From assembly GCA_017415945.1 (NCBI GenBank), contig JAFQDR010000181.1:1-14242 (forward strand): a DNA stretch of 14,242 nucleotides, in the 5' to 3' direction. Of this stretch, positions 6,227-13,476 are shown piece after piece; the first letter of the stretch is position 1; each line of letters opens with the position of its first letter. This DNA comes from Oscillospiraceae bacterium (GTDB lineage Bacteria; Bacillota_A; Clostridia; Oscillospirales; Oscillospiraceae). Below the pieces are notes generated by a model that worked only from the letters and a program-made list of their open reading frames with translations, did no database searches and was not told where the DNA came from. The position numbers and the translations under genes were made by a program.

Positions 6227-7660
6227 TTACTTGCCGAGCACCGTCAGCATACCGCGTCCGCCGCTCAAGTCTCCGAAGATCTGATAATCGGTGAGGAGGG
6301 GGTAGTTTATCGGTGAGGTTTGATCGTAATTTACGTCATTGTATTTTCCGACTATTGGCGCAATGGTATACCCGTTAGCAACCTGTTCAAACTGTGTCCA
6401 GACGATCTGGGGATATCGGTTCCCGTTGATCAGTGCTCCGGCAAAATGGTTATTGTATGCAGCTTCCTGATGGATAGTAACAGGACCATGTTCAGTCTGC
6501 CACACGTCGTCCCAGACACCGTCTTTATAAACGAGATAATTTACCGGACCGCGAACGTAGTGCTTTACATTGAATGTCGATGTGTCCGAGAAATCCCGTA
6601 ACATAAAGTATTCGGTCATACCGCCGGAGGTCATATTATCCCGGTCAAGATGAATCTCCACGTTCGTGCAGATGAGCTGCTTTGTCAGACTGGACGCAGT
6701 GTATTCATCCTTGAAATCAACAAAGAAATTCCAAATCTTCGCCATTGGCAGCTTCATGAAGACCTGATTCACAAACTGCTCGTCGAAATTCGACAGATCG
6801 TGCCAGATATCGATCACCATCGTGCCGCGGTAGACGCCGCCGTAGTTGGTGGGATCGTCCCGATCATCGTAGACTTACTCGGTGCGGGTGAGGTCGCAGG
6901 ACAGCTTCCAATACTGCAGCACGGGAATTCCGAACAGCGTCTTCTGACACCACACCGTCTGATTGCAGACGATCGACCATGTGTCAAGCCCTTTCGCTTT
7001 CTCCTCCGCCGCGATGCGCTCGTTGCACTTCTGATAGAAGAGATTCAGAAGGAAGGTGCGCTCCAACGCCTGCTGAGCGATCTTTTCTTCCTCAATCAGC
7101 CGCGCCGTCTCGCGGGCGATGATGTCGCCGCTGTTCCAAAGTGCCTCGAAGACCATGCCGGGGATTCCCTTCATGTACTGCTCGCAGATGGTGCTCACCG
7201 ATTCGCCGATGATGTAGTCGGAGATCGCGCCGGGGATGTCCTTTTTGCCGGTGACAACGTCGTAGATGTCCTTCGCCTTATCAAGCCCCGTCGCGCTGAG
7301 CGCCAGCTTTGCACCCAGCTCCAGCACCACCTCGGGATTGAAGCCCTTGTTCTGCGCCGCTTTTCGGATGATCTCCTCGGAATACCGAAGAACGCCGGAG
7401 GTGATCTCCATCTCGTTCATCACGCTTTTGATGATTTTGTCCACCTCATCCTCGGAAAGCGTCTTGCCGTTCTGCAGCCAACCCTCGAACCGCCGCTCGC
7501 CAATATCGAATTCGACCTTCTGCCGTAGGCTCACGTTTTCATCGATGCGCCCGTAGTCCACGCCGTCGATGCGCCCTGTGGGTGCCGCCGACGCGGACAG
7601 AAGCAGACTCGGCAGAAGCAGTAAGGCGGCGAGGAAGAGGGAGAGTATGCGTCGTTTCAT
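6227..7660 (-). pseudogene. Secreted protein gene with an in-frame TAA stop, function unknown
   Basis: From ATG 7660 (AAGGAG nine bases upstream; an in-frame ATG at 7669 is too close) the frame gives a Sec signal with no lipobox, cleaved about ASA|AP, then 261 residues to a TAA at 6875-6877. The same frame continues to 6227 for another 215 codons and remains protein-like: YDDRDDPTNYGGVY, IWHDLSNFDEQFVNQVF, GMTEYFMLRDFSD, VWDDVWQTEHGPV. Without the stop it would be a 477-residue exported protein. The N-terminal part is helical (SEDEVDKIIKSVMNEMEI, ARLIEEEKIAQQALER); the C-terminal part is Trp/Tyr-rich and likely beta. The downstream half has an ATG at 6820 but no clear ribosome binding site. 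Possible explanations are a nonsense mutation, a sequence error, or readthrough. Other genes here end in TAA, so codon reassignment is unlikely. No family recognised. Confidence 0.75.
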
Positions 7661-7699
7661 AGATATCATCTCCTTTCGCTAGTATGTGATGCAGCCTTA

Positions 7700-8608
7700 T
7701 CACGGCAGAAATCTCATAGTGCTGAGTTCAACGCGATATTCGTTCTCTTCTGCATAATAACCGGCGATAATTTTTACCATGTATTTTTTTGAATCCAGCT
7801 TGGAGACGAAATAGCAGCCAATAGTCGGATACTCGGGGATGCCGCCGTCGTTTGCCGCGTAATCGCTGTATGAGGTGATTGCGTTGTTTTTCAGATCGGC
7901 CACGGTTCCACCGTTTGCGGCAGAAATCTCAACAAGGCGTCCAATGATTGCATCACACCACGCGGCGGTATCATCCTTGTTGTATGTACCGTCCTTGATT
8001 TTGATGCGGAACGCGCCGTTCTGCGTAATCCCACCGAATTTTTCGCCCGAGGTCACGATCTCACCGAATTCGGTGAAATTCGCGGGTTTGAAATCATCTT
8101 CGGTGAATGTATGCGCCGAAAGATACGCACTCAGCGACGTGCCGCCGAACACCTGCGTCATGATCATGAACACACCGCTGTCTTCATCGAAGGATGCGGT
8201 CAAATTGATGCGGTCGTTCTGAATCTTCCAGTTGGTGATCTTCCCCTTGACAGCACCTGTGATCTTGCCGTTGGACCAATCATTCATCGTGTTGATCATG
8301 GCCTCGCTCGTGGCGTAATCGGTGCTGTTCCAGATGAAATTGTACATCTCGGCGCTTTCGTCATAGCGGAATGTATCCACCGAATCGGCAAGGCGGGGGA
8401 ATCCATCGGGAAGTTCCAACTCATCCCAGCTTTTTACGCCCGATACTTCGTCACTTTCGTCACCGCCCGGTCGCGTTTCATCGCCGGAATCACCTGTTTC
8501 TGCGTTCTCCGCCGCATCCATTGCCAGTTCCAGAATGGTGCTCAGATCGCACGCCGTCATGGAGAGCAGCATCACGGATGCAAGGAGAAGTGCTATGATT
8601 TTCTTCAT
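7700..8608 (-). CDS. Lipoprotein, function unknown
   Basis: The 302-residue product has a lipoprotein signal with lipobox MTAC (Cys20). Residues about 35-60 are an acidic Gly/Asp/Glu linker (TGDSGDETRPGGDESDE). The mature domain starts near residue 64 with ELPDGFPRLADSVDTFRY, a pattern of 'LPxGFP' plus strand that loosely resembles other lipoproteins in this array, then NSTDYATSEAMINTMNDW. The C-terminal half has a helix-Gly-Gly segment (AIIGRLVEISAANGGTV) and ends in YRVELSTMRFLP. AGGAGG is eight bases before the ATG, and this leader matches that of the gene at 10858-11451. It lies 22 bp after the upstream gene and 39 bp before the interrupted one. No enzyme motif is visible. Confidence 0.88.
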   Translation of the reverse strand: MKKIIALLLASVMLLSMTACDLSTILELAMDAAENAETGDSGDETRPGGDESDEVSGVKSWDELELPDGFPRLADSVDTFRYDESAEMYNFIWNSTDYATSEAMINTMNDWSNGKITGAVKGKITNWKIQNDRINLTASFDEDSGVFMIMTQVFGGTSLSAYLSAHTFTEDDFKPANFTEFGEIVTSGEKFGGITQNGAFRIKIKDGTYNKDDTAAWCDAIIGRLVEISAANGGTVADLKNNAITSYSDYAANDGGIPEYPTIGCYFVSKLDSKKYMVKIIAGYYAEENEYRVELSTMRFLP

Positions 8609-8630
8609 GGTGTTGTCCTCCTGTGTTTGT

Positions 8631-9092
8631 CTAGTTCAGTGGTCCGTAGCTGATTGCAACATGCCAGTAGATTTTTTCCTCTACGCCGTTTGTGATTCTG
8701 GTCATATAGTCGGGTTCTTCGTAGAATGTAATGTCGTAGTCATAACCTGCATCTTCATTCTTGCAGTAATACACCTCGCCGTCTTCATAAAAATCGAAGT
8801 TCGCGTTCAGGGGAACGATACCCTCGTCCTTCAGAGATTTGCAATAGGTCTGAAATTCCTCCAAGGTCGTGTTGTAGAAATAGCAGTGGCCCGATCCGTC
8901 ATCATGCTTCTGTTCACGAACCATTTCGCCGTAAGGATAATCGGGAAGCCCGGGAACCTGCGTGTCAAAGGCTTTGTTCGAACCGCCTTTATCATTGTTG
9001 TTTGGCGTGTCTCCTCCACCGCCGCCGAGGTTACAGGCGGCAAGTGAGATGAGCATCAGTCCCGCCAAAAGAATAGCAATTATCTTCTTCAT
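8631..9092 (-). CDS. Small lipoprotein with LPxYPxG domain, function unknown
   Basis: This 153-residue product starts at ATG 9092, six bases after AGGAGG; the upstream extension has no signal and overlaps the previous gene. The lipobox is LAAC (Cys20), followed by a Gly/Asn linker to about residue 43. The domain opens with VPGLPDYPYGEMVREQ, then NTTLEEFQTYCKSLKDEG, a helix ending in Gly, then beta strands ending in YWHVAISYGPLN. The LPxYPxG...T-x-E...Y...LK...G outline recurs in the C-terminal domain of the gene at 13477-14242, so they may be distant paralogs. Two Cys of the mature domain (CYFYN, KSLKDEG helix TYCKSL) and one in YYCKN could allow disulfides. It starts 13 bp after the upstream gene's stop. 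Confidence 0.88.
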   Translation of the reverse strand: MKKIIAILLAGLMLISLAACNLGGGGGDTPNNNDKGGSNKAFDTQVPGLPDYPYGEMVREQKHDDGSGHCYFYNTTLEEFQTYCKSLKDEGIVPLNANFDFYEDGEVYYCKNEDAGYDYDITFYEEPDYMTRITNGVEEKIYWHVAISYGPLN

Positions 9093-9105
9093 AGTACTCC
9101 TCCTT

Positions 9106-9825
9106 TTATTCCCAACTCTTTTCATAATCGTCGGGCAGCGTGAAGTAGGATGCATCCGCACCGCTTTCCAGCGAGATCACGCCGATGGTGTAGGTGATAC
9201 CGCCGCTTTTCGACAGAATATATTTCAGAGTATCGCCATCGTAGCAGTAGGTGATGCTCTCACCGTAGCCCGCGAAATGCTCGCCATAGTATTCCTTGCC
9301 GAACACGGTCACGGTTTCGGGATCTCCGTTCACGTCCTGATAGAAGGCTTCTTCCTCGGTCACCGCTGTGATGCCGCCGGAATTCTTCTTCGCTTTTTCG
9401 CGCATGATGATCTTGTATTCATCGAAGAAGGCGTATTTGTACCCATCCATCACGATAGTCCTGGAGGTGGATGCGGCGTCACCGACATAGCCGGTCGATT
9501 CGTTGTACACGTTGTCGCCGTCCTTTACGATAAAGACGGTGGTGCTTACTGTCTGATCGTCGGGGTCCTGAAAGTTTTTATTGTAGATTTCATACTTCAT
9601 GGTATAAGGCCCCGACCAGATCTCCTTGTAGATCGTATAGGTCTTGGATTCCTCAATCTTCGGACCGGTGCTTTCGGGTGTTTCGTCGTAGGTCTCCTCC
9701 TTGTATTCGTCCTCGTAGCCCGTGTCCTCCATCTCGGAAAGGGCTGTGAGCAGCTCGGTCAGATTGCAGGAGGTAAGGGCGAGAAGGAGAAGCGCGCTGA
9801 GGAGAATGGTTAGCAGTTTTTTCAT
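9106..9825 (-). CDS. Lipoprotein, possibly LolA/DUF4412-like beta fold
   Basis: The 239-residue product has a lipobox LTSC (Cys20). Its first 24 residues are identical to those of the next gene upstream (9847-10833), although seven bases of the codons differ. Residues about 25-60 are an acidic Tyr/Glu linker. The mature domain is beta-rich: SKTYTIYKEIWSGPYTMKYE, then STTVFIVKDGDNVYNES, TIVMDGYKYAFFDEYKI, and finally ITYCYDGDTLKYILSKSGG and YFTLPDDYEKSW. The order (strand, 'KDGDNVY' turn, 'DGYKYAFFDEYK' hairpin, closing 'FTLPDDY') resembles LolA-type or DUF4412 half-barrels that bind lipid or hydrophobic ligands. This is a fold-level guess. GGAGG precedes the ATG. It sits 21 bp after the upstream gene and 13 bp before the downstream one, consistent with one transcript. 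Confidence 0.87.
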   Translation of the reverse strand: MKKLLTILLSALLLLALTSCNLTELLTALSEMEDTGYEDEYKEETYDETPESTGPKIEESKTYTIYKEIWSGPYTMKYEIYNKNFQDPDDQTVSTTVFIVKDGDNVYNESTGYVGDAASTSRTIVMDGYKYAFFDEYKIIMREKAKKNSGGITAVTEEEAFYQDVNGDPETVTVFGKEYYGEHFAGYGESITYCYDGDTLKYILSKSGGITYTIGVISLESGADASYFTLPDDYEKSWE

Positions 9826-9846
9826 AGCATTATCCTCCCAAATGAT

Positions 9847-10833
9847 TTACACTACATGATCAGAAACGTAAAGATGAATTCGTCCACTTTGAAGCTTGAC
9901 ACCTACATATATGTACTCGCCGTTCAGTTTATAGAATATACGGTAATTACCGTCATTCTTTTTTGCATCGGCAAGACCTTTGTATTCAACGGTGATCTTG
10001 TCGTCCTCGGCGTGGTACCAGAAGGTTTCGCCTTTATCCGCTGCTTTAAGGCATAAATCATATATTGTAGCCGCATAAGCATCAAGGTCGGCTGCTGTGA
10101 TCTCGCTTCCGTCCTCACGGATAAAGCCAATGGAAATGTAGTCATCATAGTACGCTGTCCAATCGCTGACTACCATTCCGTCAGGTGTCGGAACACCGGT
10201 CATACCGGAATAAGCTTCAAGCTTCTGAAAACCGTTATGTCCTGATGGTGCTGACCAGTCACCATCTGATTTGATATAAAACTCCACTTCGTCCACATAC
10301 CATTTTCCATCACTGTTCAGTGTTTCGTTTGGCTGGAAGTCTATGTAAAGCTCTTTGGAAAATTCATCGTTCATCATAAAGTGAAACGCCAACCCGCTGA
10401 GAGAACCATTGCTTGCTTCTGAATATGTCCCATAATGCTTATCCATCTCAAAATGTGCGATGATTCTGGATGCGCCGAGTTCTTTCAGCTGTTCGAAGAT
10501 GGCATCGAAGCACGCAAGGACTTTCTCTTTTGTGGCATTGCAGGAAAAGGCAATGTGCGCACCCATAGCTGATTTTGCTTCTTTGATTTCCCAACTGTCC
10601 GGCACATTGAGATCAAACTCAAAGTTCTCCTTTACGACTTGCTTCCAGTTTTCTGTTGTGATGCTGTCAATATCAATTATACCTGTCCGTTCCTTTTCTT
10701 TGTAGTAGCTGCCCGGACCTGTCTTGCTGCTTCCCGAACCGCCTCCACCGTCGCCCGATGACTCAGTCAGATTGCAGGAGGTAAGAGCAAGAAGGAGAAG
10801 TGCGCTGAGAAGAATAGTTAGTAGTTTTTTCAT
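9847..10833 (-). CDS. Two-domain lipoprotein, function unknown
   Basis: The 328 residues open with a signal peptide and lipobox LTSC (Cys20) identical in protein sequence to the following gene, then a Gly/Ser linker. Domain 1 (about 55-195) contains NWKQVVKENFEFDLNVPDSW, a 'VPxxW...A' strand and a helix CFDAIFEQLKELGASR. Domain 2 (about 205-328) contains GVPTPDGMVVSDW, DLDAYAATIYDLCLKAADKG, LADAKKNDGNYRIFYKLNG and a last strand IHLYVSD. Domain 2 is clearly related to the single domain of the gene at 10858-11451 (DLxAYAAxxxxLC and LxDAKKxDxxYxxFY shared). Both patterns are familiar to me from clostridial hypothetical lipoproteins, but without a function. An RBS of AGAGGTG type precedes the ATG; it is less perfect than its neighbours'. 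Confidence 0.88.
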   Translation of the reverse strand: MKKLLTILLSALLLLALTSCNLTESSGDGGGGSGSSKTGPGSYYKEKERTGIIDIDSITTENWKQVVKENFEFDLNVPDSWEIKEAKSAMGAHIAFSCNATKEKVLACFDAIFEQLKELGASRIIAHFEMDKHYGTYSEASNGSLSGLAFHFMMNDEFSKELYIDFQPNETLNSDGKWYVDEVEFYIKSDGDWSAPSGHNGFQKLEAYSGMTGVPTPDGMVVSDWTAYYDDYISIGFIREDGSEITAADLDAYAATIYDLCLKAADKGETFWYHAEDDKITVEYKGLADAKKNDGNYRIFYKLNGEYIYVGVKLQSGRIHLYVSDHVV

Positions 10834-10857
10834 TTTGTCACCTCTTTCTGCAGGGCA

Positions 10858-11451
10858 TCAATCCCCGATATAACTTGACCAATCGGCGAAGCCGAGAATG
10901 ATCATGTTATCTTCGATATATACGTTTGCTTGGATTCTCTTGCCGGAAATATCGTAAAACCAAGCGTATTTTGTATCCGATTTCTTCGCATCTTCCAAAG
11001 TGGAGAATATTTCACCGTCGGAGTCGCCAACGTCACGGTCTCCGAGAATACCGCCGTCCACCTGATCGATGCAAAGATTCCACATCGCAGCGGCATAGGC
11101 CGTCAGATCGCCGTCTGCAATACTGCCGGAATCGGGAGTAAACTTAACCCCCGTCAGCAAACCGCTTGCTTCTGTTCCTTTTACGGTATAACCTACCGGC
11201 TTACCTATACCTGTAAGATAGGATTCACCAATTGCGGGGGAATCTTCAGCGTTCAGCTTCTCATCACTTGTCATCTGTGCGCCATCGGCTTTTTGGGTGG
11301 CACTGTTATTGTTTTCTTCGCCCTGATTGTCGGATTGCGATACTCCGGGGTTATCGCCTTCGTTTCCGGACGGGTTATTGTCATTGCTTGTGCAAGCGGC
11401 AAGAGAGATGAGCATTATCGCTGTGAGCAGTAGTGCCAAGATCTTTTTCAT
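10858..11451 (-). CDS. Lipoprotein with domain shared with its neighbour, function unknown
   Basis: The 197-residue product has lipobox LAAC (Cys20) and an Asn/Gly/Ser linker to about residue 55. The signal and first part of the linker (to NPGVSQSDNQG) closely match the gene upstream at 11496-12272. The mature domain carries YLTGIGKPVGYTVKGTEASG, DLTAYAAAMWNLCIDQVDGG, LEDAKKSDTKYAWFYDISGK and final strands IILGFADW, so it is a paralog of domain 2 in the downstream gene at 9847-10833. GGAGG lies nine bases before the ATG, and the leader matches that of the gene at 7700-8608. The N-terminus therefore resembles one neighbour and the mature domain another, a mosaic structure. No catalytic motif is seen. 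Confidence 0.88.
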   Translation of the reverse strand: MKKILALLLTAIMLISLAACTSNDNNPSGNEGDNPGVSQSDNQGEENNNSATQKADGAQMTSDEKLNAEDSPAIGESYLTGIGKPVGYTVKGTEASGLLTGVKFTPDSGSIADGDLTAYAAAMWNLCIDQVDGGILGDRDVGDSDGEIFSTLEDAKKSDTKYAWFYDISGKRIQANVYIEDNMIILGFADWSSYIGD

Positions 11452-11495
11452 CGTGTTGTCCTCCTATGATTTTTCAACAGATATGACCCAAACGT

Positions 11496-12272
11496 TCAGT
11501 TAAGCGTAATTTCAATACTCAGCTCACCGCTAAGCCCAAAGTGCGTCGCCGCAACCGTGCCCCAAGAGAATGTGTAAATCTTTTCGGAAGAGGTCGAGTT
11601 CGCGGAGTCAAGAGTACCTCCGTTGTTCGTATAATGTGCGATCAGTGCATCAAATGCGCCGTAGCTGACATTCTTCGCTTTCACGAAAAACACCTTGTCG
11701 TCTTCACTATACGCTTTATCCAAAGTTCCAACGTATTTCAACGCAACCGCAGGAACTTCATAGCCGCTAATCGTAGCATCTGAAATGGTTACAGCGCCGG
11801 CGACACCGCTGTAATCATATACCTCCAAGTCAATCCAACCGGAACTGATGTCGGAGTAATCTATGATCATCAAAGGCTCCTCCGCGGAATGAAGCAAAAA
11901 TGCCATTTCATCATCGGCGAGATTGCTGGCATTTGCCTTTTGTAAATAAGTCTCAAGCTTGCTGTTATCCATCTGCTCTACCGTGAAATAAATCACCTTA
12001 TCATCCGCATAGTCGCTGTCATCAAACCCTGTGATGCTTACATTAACGGGATATACGAGATCGGCGAGGAAAGGATATTGCGTTACGTAATATTCCAATC
12101 CTGCGGGAAGATCATCGCTGTTATTGCCACCTTGCGTGCCGCCTTGATTGTCGCTCTGCGAAACGCCGGGGTTATCGCCTTCGCTGCCGGACGGGTTATT
12201 GTCATTGCTACCGCAAGCGGCAAGAGAGAGGAGCATTATCGCCGCAAGCAGGAGTGCAAATAATTTTTTCAT
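11496..12272 (-). CDS. Lipoprotein, function unknown
   Basis: The product has 258 residues from ATG 12272. The open frame extends 27 codons further, but those residues are Arg-rich and lack a signal, and they overlap the previous gene. The lipobox is LAAC (Cys20). The linker SNDNNPSGSEGDNPGVSQSD is nearly identical to that of the downstream paralog. The mature part, from about residue 55, is LPAGLEYYVTQYPFLADLVY followed by alternating strands, two 'DKVIYFTVEQ'/'DKVFFVKAKN'-like strands and helices (NSKLETYLQKANASNLADDE; GAFDALIAHYTNNGGTL). It ends in ATHFGLSGELSIEITLN. The internal similarity of the two halves hints at a duplicated alpha-beta unit. The Shine-Dalgarno (AAGGGGG) is weak. It begins 14 bp after the zinc-ribbon gene. 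Confidence 0.88.
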   Translation of the reverse strand: MKKLFALLLAAIMLLSLAACGSNDNNPSGSEGDNPGVSQSDNQGGTQGGNNSDDLPAGLEYYVTQYPFLADLVYPVNVSITGFDDSDYADDKVIYFTVEQMDNSKLETYLQKANASNLADDEMAFLLHSAEEPLMIIDYSDISSGWIDLEVYDYSGVAGAVTISDATISGYEVPAVALKYVGTLDKAYSEDDKVFFVKAKNVSYGAFDALIAHYTNNGGTLDSANSTSSEKIYTFSWGTVAATHFGLSGELSIEITLN

Positions 12273-12286
12273 AGTTTTTTCCCCCT

Positions 12287-12784
12287 TTACTCCGCCTGCC
12301 GTGCGCCGCACTCGCCGCAGAACTTCATGCCCTCGCCGATCTCCGCACCGCATTCGGTGCAGAAGCGTTTCTTGTTTTCCACCTTTTCCGGCATCCTTGT
12401 TCCGCAGTCGCCGCAGAATTTCGTTCCCTCGGGATTCACCGTGCCGCAGTTCGGGCAGGTGCGGGATGCTTCTTCGGCTTCTCTTGCCGCACGTTCCTCG
12501 GCGGCGATGCGTTCGCGTTCTGCCTTTTCCTCCTGCATTTGCTTGATGCGGGCTTCAACCTCCACACGGCTTGCAGCGAGAGCATCCAGCTGTACTGCTT
12601 CGTCGGGATAGGCTTCCTTGCCGTTTTCCTCATAGAGTTTGCGCCCCAGCTTTGCGAAGATCGCTTCTTCTTTTTCTTTCAGTTCCTTCAGCTCATTCTG
12701 CGCGTTATACATCTTGACCTCGGGATCATCCTGGGGAGCCAGGCTTGCCAGTCCCTTTACCAGTCCGTCTAAAATTCCTGCCAT
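12287..12784 (-). CDS. Coiled-coil protein with two C-terminal zinc ribbons
   Basis: The 165 residues have no signal peptide or TM helix, so this should be cytosolic. The N-terminus MAGILDGLVKGLASLA could be an amphipathic helix that touches the membrane. Residues about 25-108 are a charged helical region rich in Glu, Lys, Arg and Ala, with strong coiled-coil character (KELKEKEEAIFAKLGRKLYE; RIKQMQEEKAERERIAAEER). Two zinc ribbons follow: Cys110/113/124/127 (CPNCG...FCGDCG) and Cys142/145/156/159 (FCTECG...FCGECG), both complete CxxC-x10-CxxC. Such ribbons usually mediate protein contacts rather than catalysis. AGGAGG is ten bases upstream. It lies 14 bp before the first lipoprotein and 110 bp after the zinc-ribbon membrane protein, and a hairpin stands in that gap. 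A role as cytosolic partner of the operon's membrane proteins is inference. Confidence 0.9.
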   Translation of the reverse strand: MAGILDGLVKGLASLAPQDDPEVKMYNAQNELKELKEKEEAIFAKLGRKLYEENGKEAYPDEAVQLDALAASRVEVEARIKQMQEEKAERERIAAEERAAREAEEASRTCPNCGTVNPEGTKFCGDCGTRMPEKVENKKRFCTECGAEIGEGMKFCGECGARQAE

Positions 12785-12831
12785 AATCTATATTCCTCCT
12801 GTAAATTGCTATGTTTGTAGTGAATAAAAGC

Positions 12832-12862
12832 GCAGGCGGGCGGCGGACGCCGCTCCGCCTGC
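12832..12862 (-). terminator. GC-rich hairpin inside the operon, possible partial terminator
   Basis: GCAGGCGG (12832-12839) pairs with CCGCCTGC (12855-12862), and GGC/GCC can extend it inside the loop. On the minus strand the stem is followed by GCTTTTATTC, a short U-tract after a two-base offset. It lies in the only long gap of the gene array (110 bp), just after the zinc-ribbon membrane protein. It could divide the operon or lower downstream expression. Confidence 0.5.
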
Positions 12863-12894
12863 TTTGACGGGTATTCGATATAATAGGGAGTGCC

Positions 12895-13449
12895 TTACTT
12901 GATAATGCGCAACTTACCGATGATAGGCAGATCCTTCGCCACGCCTTTCCATGCGTTGATGATGCCCATGATGCCGAGAACGGCAACAATGATGCATCCG
13001 ACAGGAAGAATGATGAACCAGCCGAGGATCGGGATGATGCTTCCGGCGATACTTACAACTACACCGGCAAGGAAAAGAATCAGTCCCTGATTGGCATGGA
13101 ACATAGCGTATCTGGATTCTTTTGCCGCAAGCAGCGAAATGAAGAAAATGATGTACGAGAGAAGTGCCATCATCTTGTTTGCTTCGATGTCCGCCGGATC
13201 AAACTGTGCGGTATAATCCGCGCCGCCCTTGGTATTCGGTGCGGGCTGGGGCTGCTGTGGTGGAACCTGCTGGTACTGCTGCTGATACTGCATCTGAGGC
13301 TGTGCCTGCTGAGGGGGAGTCTGCTGATTCTGCTGAGGCTGAGGAGTCTGCTGTTGCTGTGGAGCCTTTGCCTCCATCACTGTGCCGCACTCCGGGCAGA
13401 ATTTCTTGCCGTCTTCTACTTTCGTTCCGCAATTACCGCAAAATGCCAT
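12895..13449 (-). CDS. Zinc-ribbon membrane protein with Gln/Pro linker (DUF4870-like)
   Basis: The 184 residues start with a zinc ribbon (Cys4, Cys7, Cys18, Cys21; FCGNCG...FCPECG), which should lie in the cytoplasm. Residues about 30-72 are a Gln/Pro linker (QQQQTPQPQQNQQTPPQQAQ and further). The C-terminal half (about 90-170) has hydrophobic segments near 92-108, 121-138 and 141-165, with the family-like text NKMMALLSYIIFF, SRYAMFHANQGLIL and a final AWKGVAKDLPIIGKLRIIK. This matches the DUF4870-type membrane domain, where KESRYAMFHANQGL is the characteristic loop. Proteins of this build are common in Firmicutes and have no assigned function. AAGGAG stands upstream of the ATG. The gene begins 27 bp after the partial gene, so the two are surely co-transcribed. 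Confidence 0.9.
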   Translation of the reverse strand: MAFCGNCGTKVEDGKKFCPECGTVMEAKAPQQQQTPQPQQNQQTPPQQAQPQMQYQQQYQQVPPQQPQPAPNTKGGADYTAQFDPADIEANKMMALLSYIIFFISLLAAKESRYAMFHANQGLILFLAGVVVSIAGSIIPILGWFIILPVGCIIVAVLGIMGIINAWKGVAKDLPIIGKLRIIK

Positions 13450-13476
13450 GATAGTATCTCCTTTACAATTTCAAAA

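Noticed and set aside
6818..6820. ATG at 6820 as the start of a separate 197-residue gene
   Set aside because: No ribosome binding site or signal peptide precedes it, and the same frame reads through to the upstream half apart from a single TAA, so one interrupted gene is the simpler reading.
6650..7528. Plus-strand open frame of 292 codons
   Set aside because: It is antisense to the interrupted secreted-protein gene, spans its stop codon, and has Asp/His/Leu/Arg-rich shadow composition. The minus frame has a signal peptide and Shine-Dalgarno.
8962..9813. Plus-strand open frame of 283 codons
   Set aside because: It runs antisense across two lipoprotein genes and their junction, and no ribosome binding site or recognisable motif was found.
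13240..13380. Repetitive CTG/CTGCTG-rich stretch considered as a tandem repeat or CRISPR-like element
   Set aside because: It is the coding sequence of a Gln/Pro-rich linker. Units are irregular and there are no spacers.
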